Position numbers and translations under genes: made by a program | Assembly: GCF_040151475.1 (NCBI RefSeq) | Contig: NZ_JBDKWG010000105.1 | Coordinates: forward strand, 1 to 21,664 | Source of the DNA: CAXBNB01 sp040151475 | GTDB lineage: Bacteria; Bacteroidota; Bacteroidia; Cytophagales; Cyclobacteriaceae | Length of the DNA: 21,664 nt | Direction of reading: 5' to 3' | Part shown: positions 1 through 5,899 of the stretch, piece by piece | How the letters are laid out: each line of letters opens with the position of its first letter | Numbering within the stretch: the first letter of the stretch is position 1 | The notes under the pieces: generated by a model | Database searches by the model: none | What the model saw: only the letters and a program-made list of their open reading frames with translations | Told to the model about the DNA's origin: nothing

Positions 1-11
1 TTAAACGAAAT

Positions 12-155
12 GAGAAAAGATTTTTTCGATTTCCTAAAACTACCCCCGTCCCCTGAAGGGGTGATCAAAAAGTCCCCTTTAGGGGATTTAGGCCTGCCTA
101 CCGATCAGGCAGGGGTGATTTTGATGAATTTCCTTAGAAGGTAAAATCTTTTCTC
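12..155. repeat. MITE/REP-like hairpin element with terminal inverted repeats
   Basis: A 13-bp perfect inverted repeat bounds the element (GAGAAAAGATTTT at 12-24, its complement at 143-155). Inside lie three further palindromes: CCCC-TGAA-GGGG at 50-61, CCCC-TTTA-GGGG at 74-85 and CCTGCCT-N7-AGGCAGG at 93-99/107-113. No coding potential is visible. GC-rich hairpins of this style are common intergenic repeats in Bacteroidota genomes; that this one is mobile or multicopy is inference, since only one copy is in the window. It could also terminate transcription of an upstream gene. Confidence 0.7.
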
Positions 156-186
156 GGACACCAATATTTTTTAATCAAATAAATAC

Positions 187-465
187 ATGGTACTCTTATC
201 CGCTTTCATCCTATTTGCAGGTTTTTATATCCTATACCGCACATCAAAGCGGGTAGAATTCAAACCTTCTAAAGCGCAAAGATGGGTTTATAACAATACA
301 AAACTAACCAGGTCAGTTGGCTTGGTTTTATTGCTTGTTTCCTTTTGCCTGCTGAGTACTCATTATGGAATTGGAGCCGGAATTTTCATGGCTATGATTG
401 TACTGATGACCATTGCCAGTTTAGTAATAATCATTTCACCATTGCGAAGAGGTAACCAACAATAA
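187..465 (+). CDS. DUF3325-like small membrane protein
   Basis: A 92-residue protein with three hydrophobic segments: roughly residues 2-18, 43-58 and 62-84. A basic stretch (RTSKRVEFKPSKAQR) lies between the first two and a basic tail (RRG) closes the protein. Length, layout and position resemble DUF3325, a family encoded beside DUF3649 and PepSY membrane proteins in siderophore-uptake loci; its biochemical role is not known. The ATG at 187 is the first in frame after the hairpin element. The next gene starts 36 bp downstream, so the three plus-strand genes here are probably one operon. A TonB-dependent receptor may precede it outside the window. Family assignment rests on pattern and context rather than a motif. 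Confidence 0.6.
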   Translation: MVLLSAFILFAGFYILYRTSKRVEFKPSKAQRWVYNNTKLTRSVGLVLLLVSFCLLSTHYGIGAGIFMAMIVLMTIASLVIIISPLRRGNQQ

Positions 466-501
466 TTTTTGTGAATTCACCATATAATTTTTACCAGTAA
501 A

Positions 502-798
502 ATGCCCGCCAACAAAAAACACCTCACCCAATCCGGATGGATTAGATTTTCAAAAATCACTGCTGGTTTCCTTGGTGGTTTTTTTGTTACCATTTCATTT
601 CACCTAGTATTTACCATCTGGTTTGATCAGGCAAGTGTGTTGATTACTTCTGCATATTCAGGATTTATTTTGTGGGCTGTATTGATGATACTGGCATTTT
701 TGATTAAAAAAGCCTGGAAGGTTTGGGGCATTTATATGGGATTGATATTGGTGTTTAGTGTGGTAATATATTTTGGAAAAATGAATCCGATATTTTGA
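502..798 (+). CDS. DUF3649-like small membrane protein
   Basis: A 98-residue protein with three predicted membrane spans: about residues 18-40, 46-66 and 74-92. The N-terminus is basic (KKHLTQSGWIRFSK) and the first span is glycine-rich (GFLGGFF). The size, the RxxxxxxGFLGGFF-type start and the location between a DUF3325-like gene and a PepSY gene fit DUF3649, sometimes labelled iron transporter by association only. Its stop codon shares one base with the ATG of the PepSY gene (TGATG at 796-800), which indicates translational coupling. The likely role is an inner-membrane accessory factor in ferric-siderophore or heme handling; that is inferred from context alone. Confidence 0.6.
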   Translation: MPANKKHLTQSGWIRFSKITAGFLGGFFVTISFHLVFTIWFDQASVLITSAYSGFILWAVLMILAFLIKKAWKVWGIYMGLILVFSVVIYFGKMNPIF

Positions 799-2357
799 TG
801 GGAAAACGTATTTACAATATTCTGTTTCATTTACATACAGTCAGTGGCATTGTGATCAGTGCTGCTCTTTATGTGATTTTTTTTGCAGGTTCTTTTTCTT
901 TCTTTAGAGATGAAATTGTCAATTGGGAACGTGACCATACTGTGCAACATCCTGGTGAAATCAGTTTAGACCTGGATGCTACTATTGATTCTTTAAAGTT
1001 GACACATGACCTGTACGGCCGTGAAATCAGCATTGCTCAGGTATATAATGAGCGAAGGGTCAATGTAAATGTAGGTGCCTCGGCAGATTCACTTGCCAGC
1101 GAAGAAGCCAAAAAACCAGAATTCTTTTATTTAGATACCAAATCGTTTGACCGACAGGAATATTACAGTTCTTACACACTGGGAGAGTTTCTATACCGTC
1201 TTCATTTTTTCGCTCAAATCCCCTACCCGGCTGGTTACTATCTGTCCGGATTTGTGGCTTTCTTCTTTCTGTTTGCCCTAATCACCGGCCTCATTGTCCA
1301 TTGGGATAAAATCATCAAGAATTTTTATTTGTTTCGCCCCTGGGAAAAGCTAAAAACAGTATGGACGGATGCACATACTACCCTTGGACTCATAGGTTTT
1401 CCATTTCAGCTTGTATATGCCGTAACCGGTGCTTTTTTTATGTTGAACCTGCTGCTGGTAGCACCAAGCGTTTATGTGCTTTATGACGGTGATAGCGACA
1501 AGCTCTACGATGAGCTTGGTTTCAAACACCCTGCTTTTCCTTTGCAATATGAAAAACTGGAAAAAGAGGTTAGCATCAATAAATTTATTTCCCAGACTAA
1601 AACCCGGTGGAAGTCTCTCAATGTATCCCATGTGATCATTCACAATTATGGAGATAAAAACATGCATGTAACCGTAGAAGGCCGGGCAGATCATTCCGAA
1701 AAATTTTTAGGAGTTGGTGAGGTTTCATACCATGCAGAAACGGGCGACATTGTGAACCTAAAGGATGAGATCAACGAGAGTTCTTATCTGGAAGGTACTA
1801 AACTGGCCCTGTATCAGTTGCATTTTGCAGACTATGGAGGCCTGTGGATAAGAATAGTCAGTTTTGTTCTGGGGCTTGTATCCTGCTTTGTCATTCTTTC
1901 AGGGGTATTGATATGGCTGGTAGCCAGGGATCGGAAAGATGTACCGGAAAAGCAAAAACGATTTAACCAACGGGTAGCCTGGATTTACCTGGCTATATGC
2001 CTGAGTATGTATCCTGTTACAGCATTTGCATTTATCGTTGTGAAAATGTTTGGAATCGTAGGATCAGCTAATATGTATTCACTCTATTTTATTACCTGGC
2101 TGCTGGTTACAGTATTTTTTGTGGTTAAGAAAAGCAACAGTTTTACCAACAGATATTCCCTGATATCAGGAAGCATTCTTGGTTTTCTGGTTCCTGTTGC
2201 TAATGGTATAAAAACCAGCAACTGGCCATGGATAACTTTTGTAAACCAGCAATATGATATATTATTAGTCGATTTGCTATGGATCGGCTTGTCGTCCTGC
2301 ACATTGTATGCGGTTTATTGTATGAGTAGCTACAAGCAGACGAAGGTTGCTGCATGA
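798..2357 (+). CDS. PepSY-associated transmembrane protein, putative siderophore-iron reductase type
   Basis: A 519-residue inner-membrane protein of the PepSY_TM family. The start is taken as ATG 798, which overlaps the stop of the previous gene; an in-frame TTG one codon upstream (795) is less likely. The first span (about 15-36) follows an H-x-H pair (H11, H13) and begins with SGIV, typical of the family. A large periplasmic-type loop comes next, then spans around 147-167 and 202-225, a second extramembrane region (about 230-340) and a hydrophobic cluster from about 350 to 510. Family members include proteins implicated in reducing iron from imported siderophores. The DUF3325/DUF3649/PepSY order supports that setting. 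Substrate and redox cofactor cannot be read from the sequence. Confidence 0.8.
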   Translation: MGKRIYNILFHLHTVSGIVISAALYVIFFAGSFSFFRDEIVNWERDHTVQHPGEISLDLDATIDSLKLTHDLYGREISIAQVYNERRVNVNVGASADSLASEEAKKPEFFYLDTKSFDRQEYYSSYTLGEFLYRLHFFAQIPYPAGYYLSGFVAFFFLFALITGLIVHWDKIIKNFYLFRPWEKLKTVWTDAHTTLGLIGFPFQLVYAVTGAFFMLNLLLVAPSVYVLYDGDSDKLYDELGFKHPAFPLQYEKLEKEVSINKFISQTKTRWKSLNVSHVIIHNYGDKNMHVTVEGRADHSEKFLGVGEVSYHAETGDIVNLKDEINESSYLEGTKLALYQLHFADYGGLWIRIVSFVLGLVSCFVILSGVLIWLVARDRKDVPEKQKRFNQRVAWIYLAICLSMYPVTAFAFIVVKMFGIVGSANMYSLYFITWLLVTVFFVVKKSNSFTNRYSLISGSILGFLVPVANGIKTSNWPWITFVNQQYDILLVDLLWIGLSSCTLYAVYCMSSYKQTKVAA

Positions 2358-2397
2358 CCTAAAGCCTAACCATTATTGCTGGAAAACAGGTTCTGGT

Positions 2398-2436
2398 CGT
2401 CATTACGAGAAGCCTTTGTGAAGTATGGTGGCAATC
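2398..2436. repeat. REP-like intergenic repeat
   Basis: The stretch begins CGTCATTACGAG and ends GGTGGCAATC, with a central AAGCCTTTGTGAAG. It resembles a repeat seen between genes in many Bacteroidota genomes, of the general form CGTCATTGCGAG...GCGGCAATCT, recalled from experience and not checked here. It sits in the short convergent gap between the PepSY gene and higA, where it could act as a bidirectional terminator or be a decayed short mobile repeat. Only one copy is in the window. Confidence 0.5.
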
Positions 2437-2445
2437 ATTTAGCAA

Positions 2446-2892
2446 TTACACGACCTCCAAATCCTTTTTAGAATTCATCATGCTGGCATTGCGGTAATGT
2501 TTATTCGCTTCTACAGATAGCTTGTAAGGTTTGTTAAAGGCACCTTGGCTTACTTTGAATCTGTCGGATAAAATACGAATGATGTTTTTAGAAAGCCCTT
2601 TTTTGTAATTCAAGATATCCGAAAGATGCCCCTTAGATACCTGAAGTAATTCGACTAAATCCTTTTGTTTTAAACCATTATTTTCCATCAATGATTTGAG
2701 CAATTGTATAGGGTCAATATCATTGAGCTGTGAATGCTCTTCATCGTACCTTTCAATAAGTAAGGTTATGGTATCAATTATGTCCAACAAGTCATTGGAT
2801 GGATGTGCTTTATATTTTGAAGTCATTTTTTCCAAATCATTACAATAAGTCATGTATTGTTCATCCGTTCGAATAATGGTATATGTCTTCAT
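2446..2892 (-). CDS. higA: HigA-type antitoxin, XRE-family regulator
   Basis: A 148-residue protein with an Xre/Cro-type helix-turn-helix at about residues 62-112: IQLLKSLMENNGLKQKDLVE is followed by LLQVSKGHLSDILNYKKGLS. The helical N-terminal part (1-60) resembles the toxin-binding region of long HigA antitoxins. The gene lies 11 bp downstream of a HigB-type toxin gene on the same strand, giving the toxin-first order typical of higBA. HigA neutralises HigB and normally represses its own operon; a palindrome upstream of higB (3258-3272) is a candidate binding site. The C-terminal extension (about 113-148) has no recognisable motif. Confidence in the pair is high because both partners match their families. 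Confidence 0.85.
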   Translation of the reverse strand: MKTYTIIRTDEQYMTYCNDLEKMTSKYKAHPSNDLLDIIDTITLLIERYDEEHSQLNDIDPIQLLKSLMENNGLKQKDLVELLQVSKGHLSDILNYKKGLSKNIIRILSDRFKVSQGAFNKPYKLSVEANKHYRNASMMNSKKDLEVV

Positions 2893-2903
2893 GTTATTTA
2901 TTT

Positions 2904-3233
2904 TTAGCTAAAATCGTCAATTGTATATTGTAAACTTTGATTGCATAATTTTGTGTATTCAGCATGTGTACCTATCCATTTAACATATAAATGTACCATA
3001 GTAGGCCCAAACCAGCATGAACAAATTAAGCGATAATTATTACCCCCGATATTGAATATAACTCGATCATTATCAATGATATCTACTGAACCAAATGTTT
3101 GCTTGATATCGTTAATCACCGCCCAATCAGCACTTTTGATGCTCGTTTTAAACTTTTCAATAGAAGGTTTTGCACGAGCATGCCTCTCGACAAACAGTTC
3201 TATGGATTTCCATTTTATCAGGTGGACTTTCAT
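2904..3233 (-). CDS. higB: HigB-type toxin, predicted mRNA interferase
   Basis: A 109-residue protein matching the HigB_toxin family (RelE-like fold). The diagnostic block is VIFNIGGNNYRLICSCWF followed by VHLYVKWIGTHAEYTKL, corresponding to the conserved iGGNkYRLi and igTHaEYdk signatures. Members cleave mRNA, usually on translating ribosomes, and slow growth until neutralised by HigA. It is first in a two-gene operon with higA. The gene starts at the ATG at 3233 and shows no truncation, so the toxin is probably intact. The pair could stabilise this locus or act in stress or phage responses; which of these applies is not visible from sequence. Confidence 0.85.
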   Translation of the reverse strand: MKVHLIKWKSIELFVERHARAKPSIEKFKTSIKSADWAVINDIKQTFGSVDIIDNDRVIFNIGGNNYRLICSCWFGPTMVHLYVKWIGTHAEYTKLCNQSLQYTIDDFS

Positions 3234-3257
3234 TCAACGCTAAGTTAACTCAAAAAG

Positions 3258-3272
3258 TTCGCTTAATGCGAA
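3258..3272 (-). promoter_or_regulatory. Candidate HigA operator palindrome
   Basis: TTCGC-TTAAT-GCGAA is a perfect 5-bp inverted repeat about 25 bp upstream of the higB start codon. HigA-type antitoxins usually bind such short palindromes to repress their own operon, so this is a plausible operator. Assignment is by position and symmetry only. Confidence 0.4.
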
Positions 3273-3385
3273 TATAGTGTTATTAGTTGATTAAAAGAAA
3301 GTTGCTCCCATAATGGTCTCTGCTAGCTGATCTAGCTTGGAAAGAAGGAGTATTTGATACCAATTATATTGCATTGTGAAAATAT

Positions 3386-3697
3386 TTAGCTCCAAACTAT
3401 TTCTCCATTTCTAACCCAAAAGTGGCTTTTACAATCTTTTATTCGCCTAATCGACGGATAAATACTTATCTTTTTATCTGACCCGATTTTGTAAGACCAT
3501 CTTGGTGAGGCATCAGGCAGTGAATTCAATTGTATGTCCGTTTGACAGTCACAAGGACATTTCAAACCAATTGCCCAGTCATCGATCAAATAAATAGTTC
3601 TCTCTTGAAGAATATCTGGAAAATCGTCTACTTTCCTTATTCGGTATAAACTTTTCCCAAATACAAACCGCCATATTTTCTTAAATAACCGCTTCAT
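3386..3697 (-). CDS. DUF6527-family protein of the ubiquitin-like operon, predicted zinc binding
   Basis: A 103-residue protein. Residues 47-51 read CPCDC and residues 89-93 read CKSHF; together with PSIRR (81-85) and the C-terminal WVRNGEIVW they match the DUF6527 pattern of CPCGC...PSi...CxSHFwI. C47, C49, C51, C89 and H92 are candidate zinc ligands. The first 18 residues are basic and hydrophobic, so they may contact membrane or nucleic acid. It is the last gene of the Ubl-E2-E1 operon and overlaps the E1 gene by 17 bp, which ties its expression to that gene. As I recall, DUF6527 proteins accompany bacterial Ubl operons repeatedly, suggesting a dedicated role such as substrate, E3-like adaptor or effector. 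No function can be read directly. Confidence 0.75.
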   Translation of the reverse strand: MKRLFKKIWRFVFGKSLYRIRKVDDFPDILQERTIYLIDDWAIGLKCPCDCQTDIQLNSLPDASPRWSYKIGSDKKISIYPSIRRIKDCKSHFWVRNGEIVWS

Positions 3698-5078
3698 GGC
3701 TGAAATTGGGCATATTTAAAAGTGGATTCATGATTCCCCTACCTATATATTTTAACAAGTATGTATCTATTGGGTCATTTGACTTTTGATTTATAAAGTA
3801 AAAATCTGTTAGGCTAAATCTGATTATATCAAACTCTTCAATATCATCTACTTTAATGGGATGTATTCGCGAGAGGAATTCATTTACTGCTAAACTTGCT
3901 GCCTGCATATTTATACTAATAACCGCAGGAGCTTCGACATCCACATCCACTATATAGCCGGACCTTTTCTGCTCTTCGAATTCTGCCTTATCGACTCTTA
4001 AAAGGTTGGCAGATCTTAATTCCTCATGTGTATATACACCCCTAGTTTGTAGAGAAGATTCACCTGGCAGCAGGAAATGAGTAGTACCACAAATTTGATC
4101 CAACCCTCCTTTCTTATCACTTATTATTTTAACTCCAATATCCAAATATGGAATTAAATAGAAGCTTGAAATACAATTGAGCAGATGTCTCCCGTCAATA
4201 CTATCCATACATCCAAAAAGAAAGTCGCAATTTGACAGAGTTTCAATGGCAATTAAATCCTCATAAAGATTAGACTTAAAAGTTGTCACCATAGTATTAA
4301 ATCCCATTTTATCAATAGCCTGTTTTATTACATCTACCTTATAAGCCTGATTTTCGGCATCTACTTGCTTAGTATTAATGATTCGATTCAAATTTTTTTG
4401 CTCTACTTTATCGGGATCTACTAAGACTAATCTTCCTACCCCTAATCTTGCCAACTGCTCAATTACAGGACTTCCTGTTCCTGAGCAACCAACCACACCA
4501 ATTTGCATTTGACCTAGTAGCTTCTGAGTACCCTTTCCGAGAGTCTGGATATTACGAAGATTTGCTTCCAAATTGGACACTACCAAATTTTTGTCAGCAT
4601 CCGTGATTCCGAGCATCTTACCAACAACACTAAATCGATTTATTTTTTCAAAATTGAAGTTTTCCGTAACAACTCTGCCAAAAAAATTATCATCTGGCAA
4701 TAGCACTAAACTCCCGTGTAGATCATTGCTATCGAACCAGCCATAAATGCTTTCAAAAAACTCCAAATCGGATTCATCGTCTAATTCTGAAAACTGACTA
4801 TAACCTCCAGGATGACTGTGAATCTTGAATACAGCCAGATTCTTTCTCACCAACATTGGCAGTTCATCTAATATTAGACTCGTTGGCCAACGAATAAAAT
4901 CTGGCTTTCTCTCACACTGTTCATGTGGAATATTAATAATCTTATGCACCAAAAAAGTGGTTCCATTATTTGTCCTACCACAAATAGCTATTGATATAGC
5001 CTCCTTGTGATCACCTGGGTATAAATGCTCTTTTAAGCAAACAAAGTCCTTTTCAAGTATTTTAAATTGATAATTCAT
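3681..5078 (-). CDS. JAMM/JAB deubiquitinase - E1 (ThiF-like) fusion
   Basis: A 465-residue fusion. The start is taken as ATG 5078, which forms an ATGA overlap with the E2 stop; a TTG 27 bp upstream is possible. Residues about 10-150 form a JAB domain with an intact JAMM motif, HSHP(87-90)...S97-x2-D100, predicted to bind zinc and cleave Ubl isopeptide or C-terminal bonds. Residues about 165-420 form a ThiF/E1 adenylation domain: GxxGCSGTGS ending at 203, VLVDPD (acidic D221), the NLNR arginine at 232 and DSIDGR at 292-297. Where ThiF/JAB relatives often carry PGxxCLxC, this protein has PGESSLQT (338-345), with serines and no cysteine. Other cysteines (C198, C284, C290, C302, C330) remain, so a displaced catalytic cysteine cannot be excluded. 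It is predicted to adenylate the Ubl encoded two genes upstream and to edit its conjugates. Confidence 0.88.
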   Translation of the reverse strand: MNYQFKILEKDFVCLKEHLYPGDHKEAISIAICGRTNNGTTFLVHKIINIPHEQCERKPDFIRWPTSLILDELPMLVRKNLAVFKIHSHPGGYSQFSELDDESDLEFFESIYGWFDSNDLHGSLVLLPDDNFFGRVVTENFNFEKINRFSVVGKMLGITDADKNLVVSNLEANLRNIQTLGKGTQKLLGQMQIGVVGCSGTGSPVIEQLARLGVGRLVLVDPDKVEQKNLNRIINTKQVDAENQAYKVDVIKQAIDKMGFNTMVTTFKSNLYEDLIAIETLSNCDFLFGCMDSIDGRHLLNCISSFYLIPYLDIGVKIISDKKGGLDQICGTTHFLLPGESSLQTRGVYTHEELRSANLLRVDKAEFEEQKRSGYIVDVDVEAPAVISINMQAASLAVNEFLSRIHPIKVDDIEEFDIIRFSLTDFYFINQKSNDPIDTYLLKYIGRGIMNPLLNMPNFSHEAVI

Positions 5079-5473
5079 CTGATTTGAAATTCTCTTTCCA
5101 TCCAATAATCAACTTGCATTAAATGAGTTTCAAGATTATCTACTCCTGGTCTCCAAGGGTTTTGACCTGTTCTATGTCGAGACCAACGCTGGTATGTTTT
5201 ACCATCCAGTGATTGATTTGCCAATGCTCCGATTGGTTTCCCATCTATTCTTGAAATTGAAGGAAAAAAATAGACCATATCAATTTGTGAGTTGGGATAA
5301 CCCTGATCTATCCGTAATGCCGCTGTAGTTGAGTCTATATTATACCCATCCTTTACAGGATATTCATGAATTAGCAACCATCTATGTGGGCCTTCAATAA
5401 TAGTCTCCCACTTCAAATTAGCGGCTGTCAAATAATCCAAGTCCTCTTCCGGTAATGCAAATTGTCGTCTCAT
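5075..5473 (-). CDS. E2-like (UBC-fold) protein, Prok-E2_E type, without cysteine
   Basis: A 132-residue protein between the Ubl and E1 genes. The start is taken as ATG 5473, two bases after the Ubl stop; TTG 5479 would overlap that stop. The pattern YPxxQIDMVYFFP, then LDGKTYQRWSRHR and NPWRPGVDNLETHLMQVDYWM, resembles the Prok-E2_E family associated with multiubiquitin operons. The protein contains no cysteine at any position, so it cannot form the Ubl-thioester of a classical E2. It may be a scaffold that positions the Ubl adenylate or an ester intermediate on the E1, or it may present a target. The ATGA overlap with the E1 gene implies coupled, near-stoichiometric synthesis. Family assignment is by recalled motif and context, without alignment. 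Confidence 0.8.
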   Translation of the reverse strand: MRRQFALPEEDLDYLTAANLKWETIIEGPHRWLLIHEYPVKDGYNIDSTTAALRIDQGYPNSQIDMVYFFPSISRIDGKPIGALANQSLDGKTYQRWSRHRTGQNPWRPGVDNLETHLMQVDYWMEREFQIR

Positions 5474-5475
5474 TG

Positions 5476-5763
5476 TCAACCTTCCGTTTGATCTAATGGA
5501 AGAGTCATAAATCTTTCAATTCCAGGTGTGGTTAAATCAACTTTTTCGTCATATTCGATTTTTTTTACCGAACCCCGGAATTTTTGGTTGAGCTGAAAGC
5601 GATTGTAAGGATTCTTACCCGCTAATGTCAGGATTTCTTTTCCTGTAAGGCACTCTTGGTCTGTTTCAAAATGAGCACGATCCACTTTAAACTTATAGAT
5701 CATGTTCTTAGGAATCGGTTTTCCTGCTTTAGCATATTCTTCAATGTCAATTACGTCTTTCAT
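5476..5763 (-). CDS. Ubiquitin-like modifier, multiubiquitin-domain type
   Basis: A 95-residue protein with one beta-grasp domain at about residues 22-88. The pattern YKFKVDRAHFETDQECLTGK, then EILTLAGKNP, FQLNQ, YDEKVDL and ERFMTLP follows the multiubiquitin consensus (xxDgxxyev...lTgxelLxLAGk.P...v.L...GIexFxtxP). Many relatives contain several tandem domains; this one has a single domain after a flexible N-terminus (1-20). The protein ends in glycine (LDQTEG), so the C-terminus is already exposed and needs no proteolytic maturation. It is the first gene of the operon, followed after two bases by the E2-like gene. It is the predicted substrate of the E1 adenylation domain, with the JAMM domain as its deconjugase. 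There is no visible Shine-Dalgarno sequence. Confidence 0.85.
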   Translation of the reverse strand: MKDVIDIEEYAKAGKPIPKNMIYKFKVDRAHFETDQECLTGKEILTLAGKNPYNRFQLNQKFRGSVKKIEYDEKVDLTTPGIERFMTLPLDQTEG

Positions 5764-5790
5764 TTGATTAAAATTTTGCGTTCAGAATAA

Positions 5791-5809
5791 ATACGAGACA
5801 CAATGACAA
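5791..5809 (-). promoter_or_regulatory. Shared bipartite site facing the ubiquitin-like operon
   Basis: On the minus strand this site reads TTGTCAT-TGTGTC-TCGTAT. It ends 27 bp before the Ubl start codon. The same 7+6 pattern with the same 6-bp spacer occurs in opposite orientation at 5828-5846. It could be an operator half or a promoter element; the spacing is too short for a normal -35/-10 pair. Confidence 0.55.
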
Positions 5810-5827
5810 CTATTGATTTTTCGACTT

Positions 5828-5846
5828 TTGTCATCGGGTGTCGTAT
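5828..5846 (+). promoter_or_regulatory. Shared bipartite site facing the sigma/peptidase operon
   Basis: On the plus strand this site reads TTGTCAT-CGGGTG-TCGTAT, identical in all 13 outer positions to the site at 5791-5809 on the other strand. It ends 53 bp before the sigma-factor start codon. The two sites are separated by 18 bp, so together they form a large inverted repeat in the centre of the divergent promoter region. Confidence 0.55.
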
Positions 5847-5899
5847 ATATATGGATGATTCGAAGAATCTCTGGTTAACTCAAAATAATTTTAGTTCCT

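Noticed and set aside
1..186. A possible CRISPR or tandem repeat from the recurring CCCC/GGGG blocks.
   Set aside because: The blocks are unequal hairpins, not evenly spaced direct repeats, and no spacers or cas genes are present.
5079..5105. A longer E1 starting at TTG 5105.
   Set aside because: ATG 5078 forms the ATGA overlap with the E2 stop that is typical of coupled genes, so the shorter form is preferred.
5791..5846. Reading TTGTCAT and TCGTAT as -35 and -10 boxes of two ECF promoters.
   Set aside because: The 6-bp gap is far shorter than the roughly 16-17 bp between ECF promoter boxes, so I report the pair as an operator-like site of unknown type.
3244..5885. GTTAACTCAAAA occurs at 3244-3255 and at 5874-5885, bracketing the Ubl operon like direct repeats of an inserted element.
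   Set aside because: A 12-bp AT-rich match is expected many times by chance in a window of this size, and there is no integrase, tRNA or transposase nearby.
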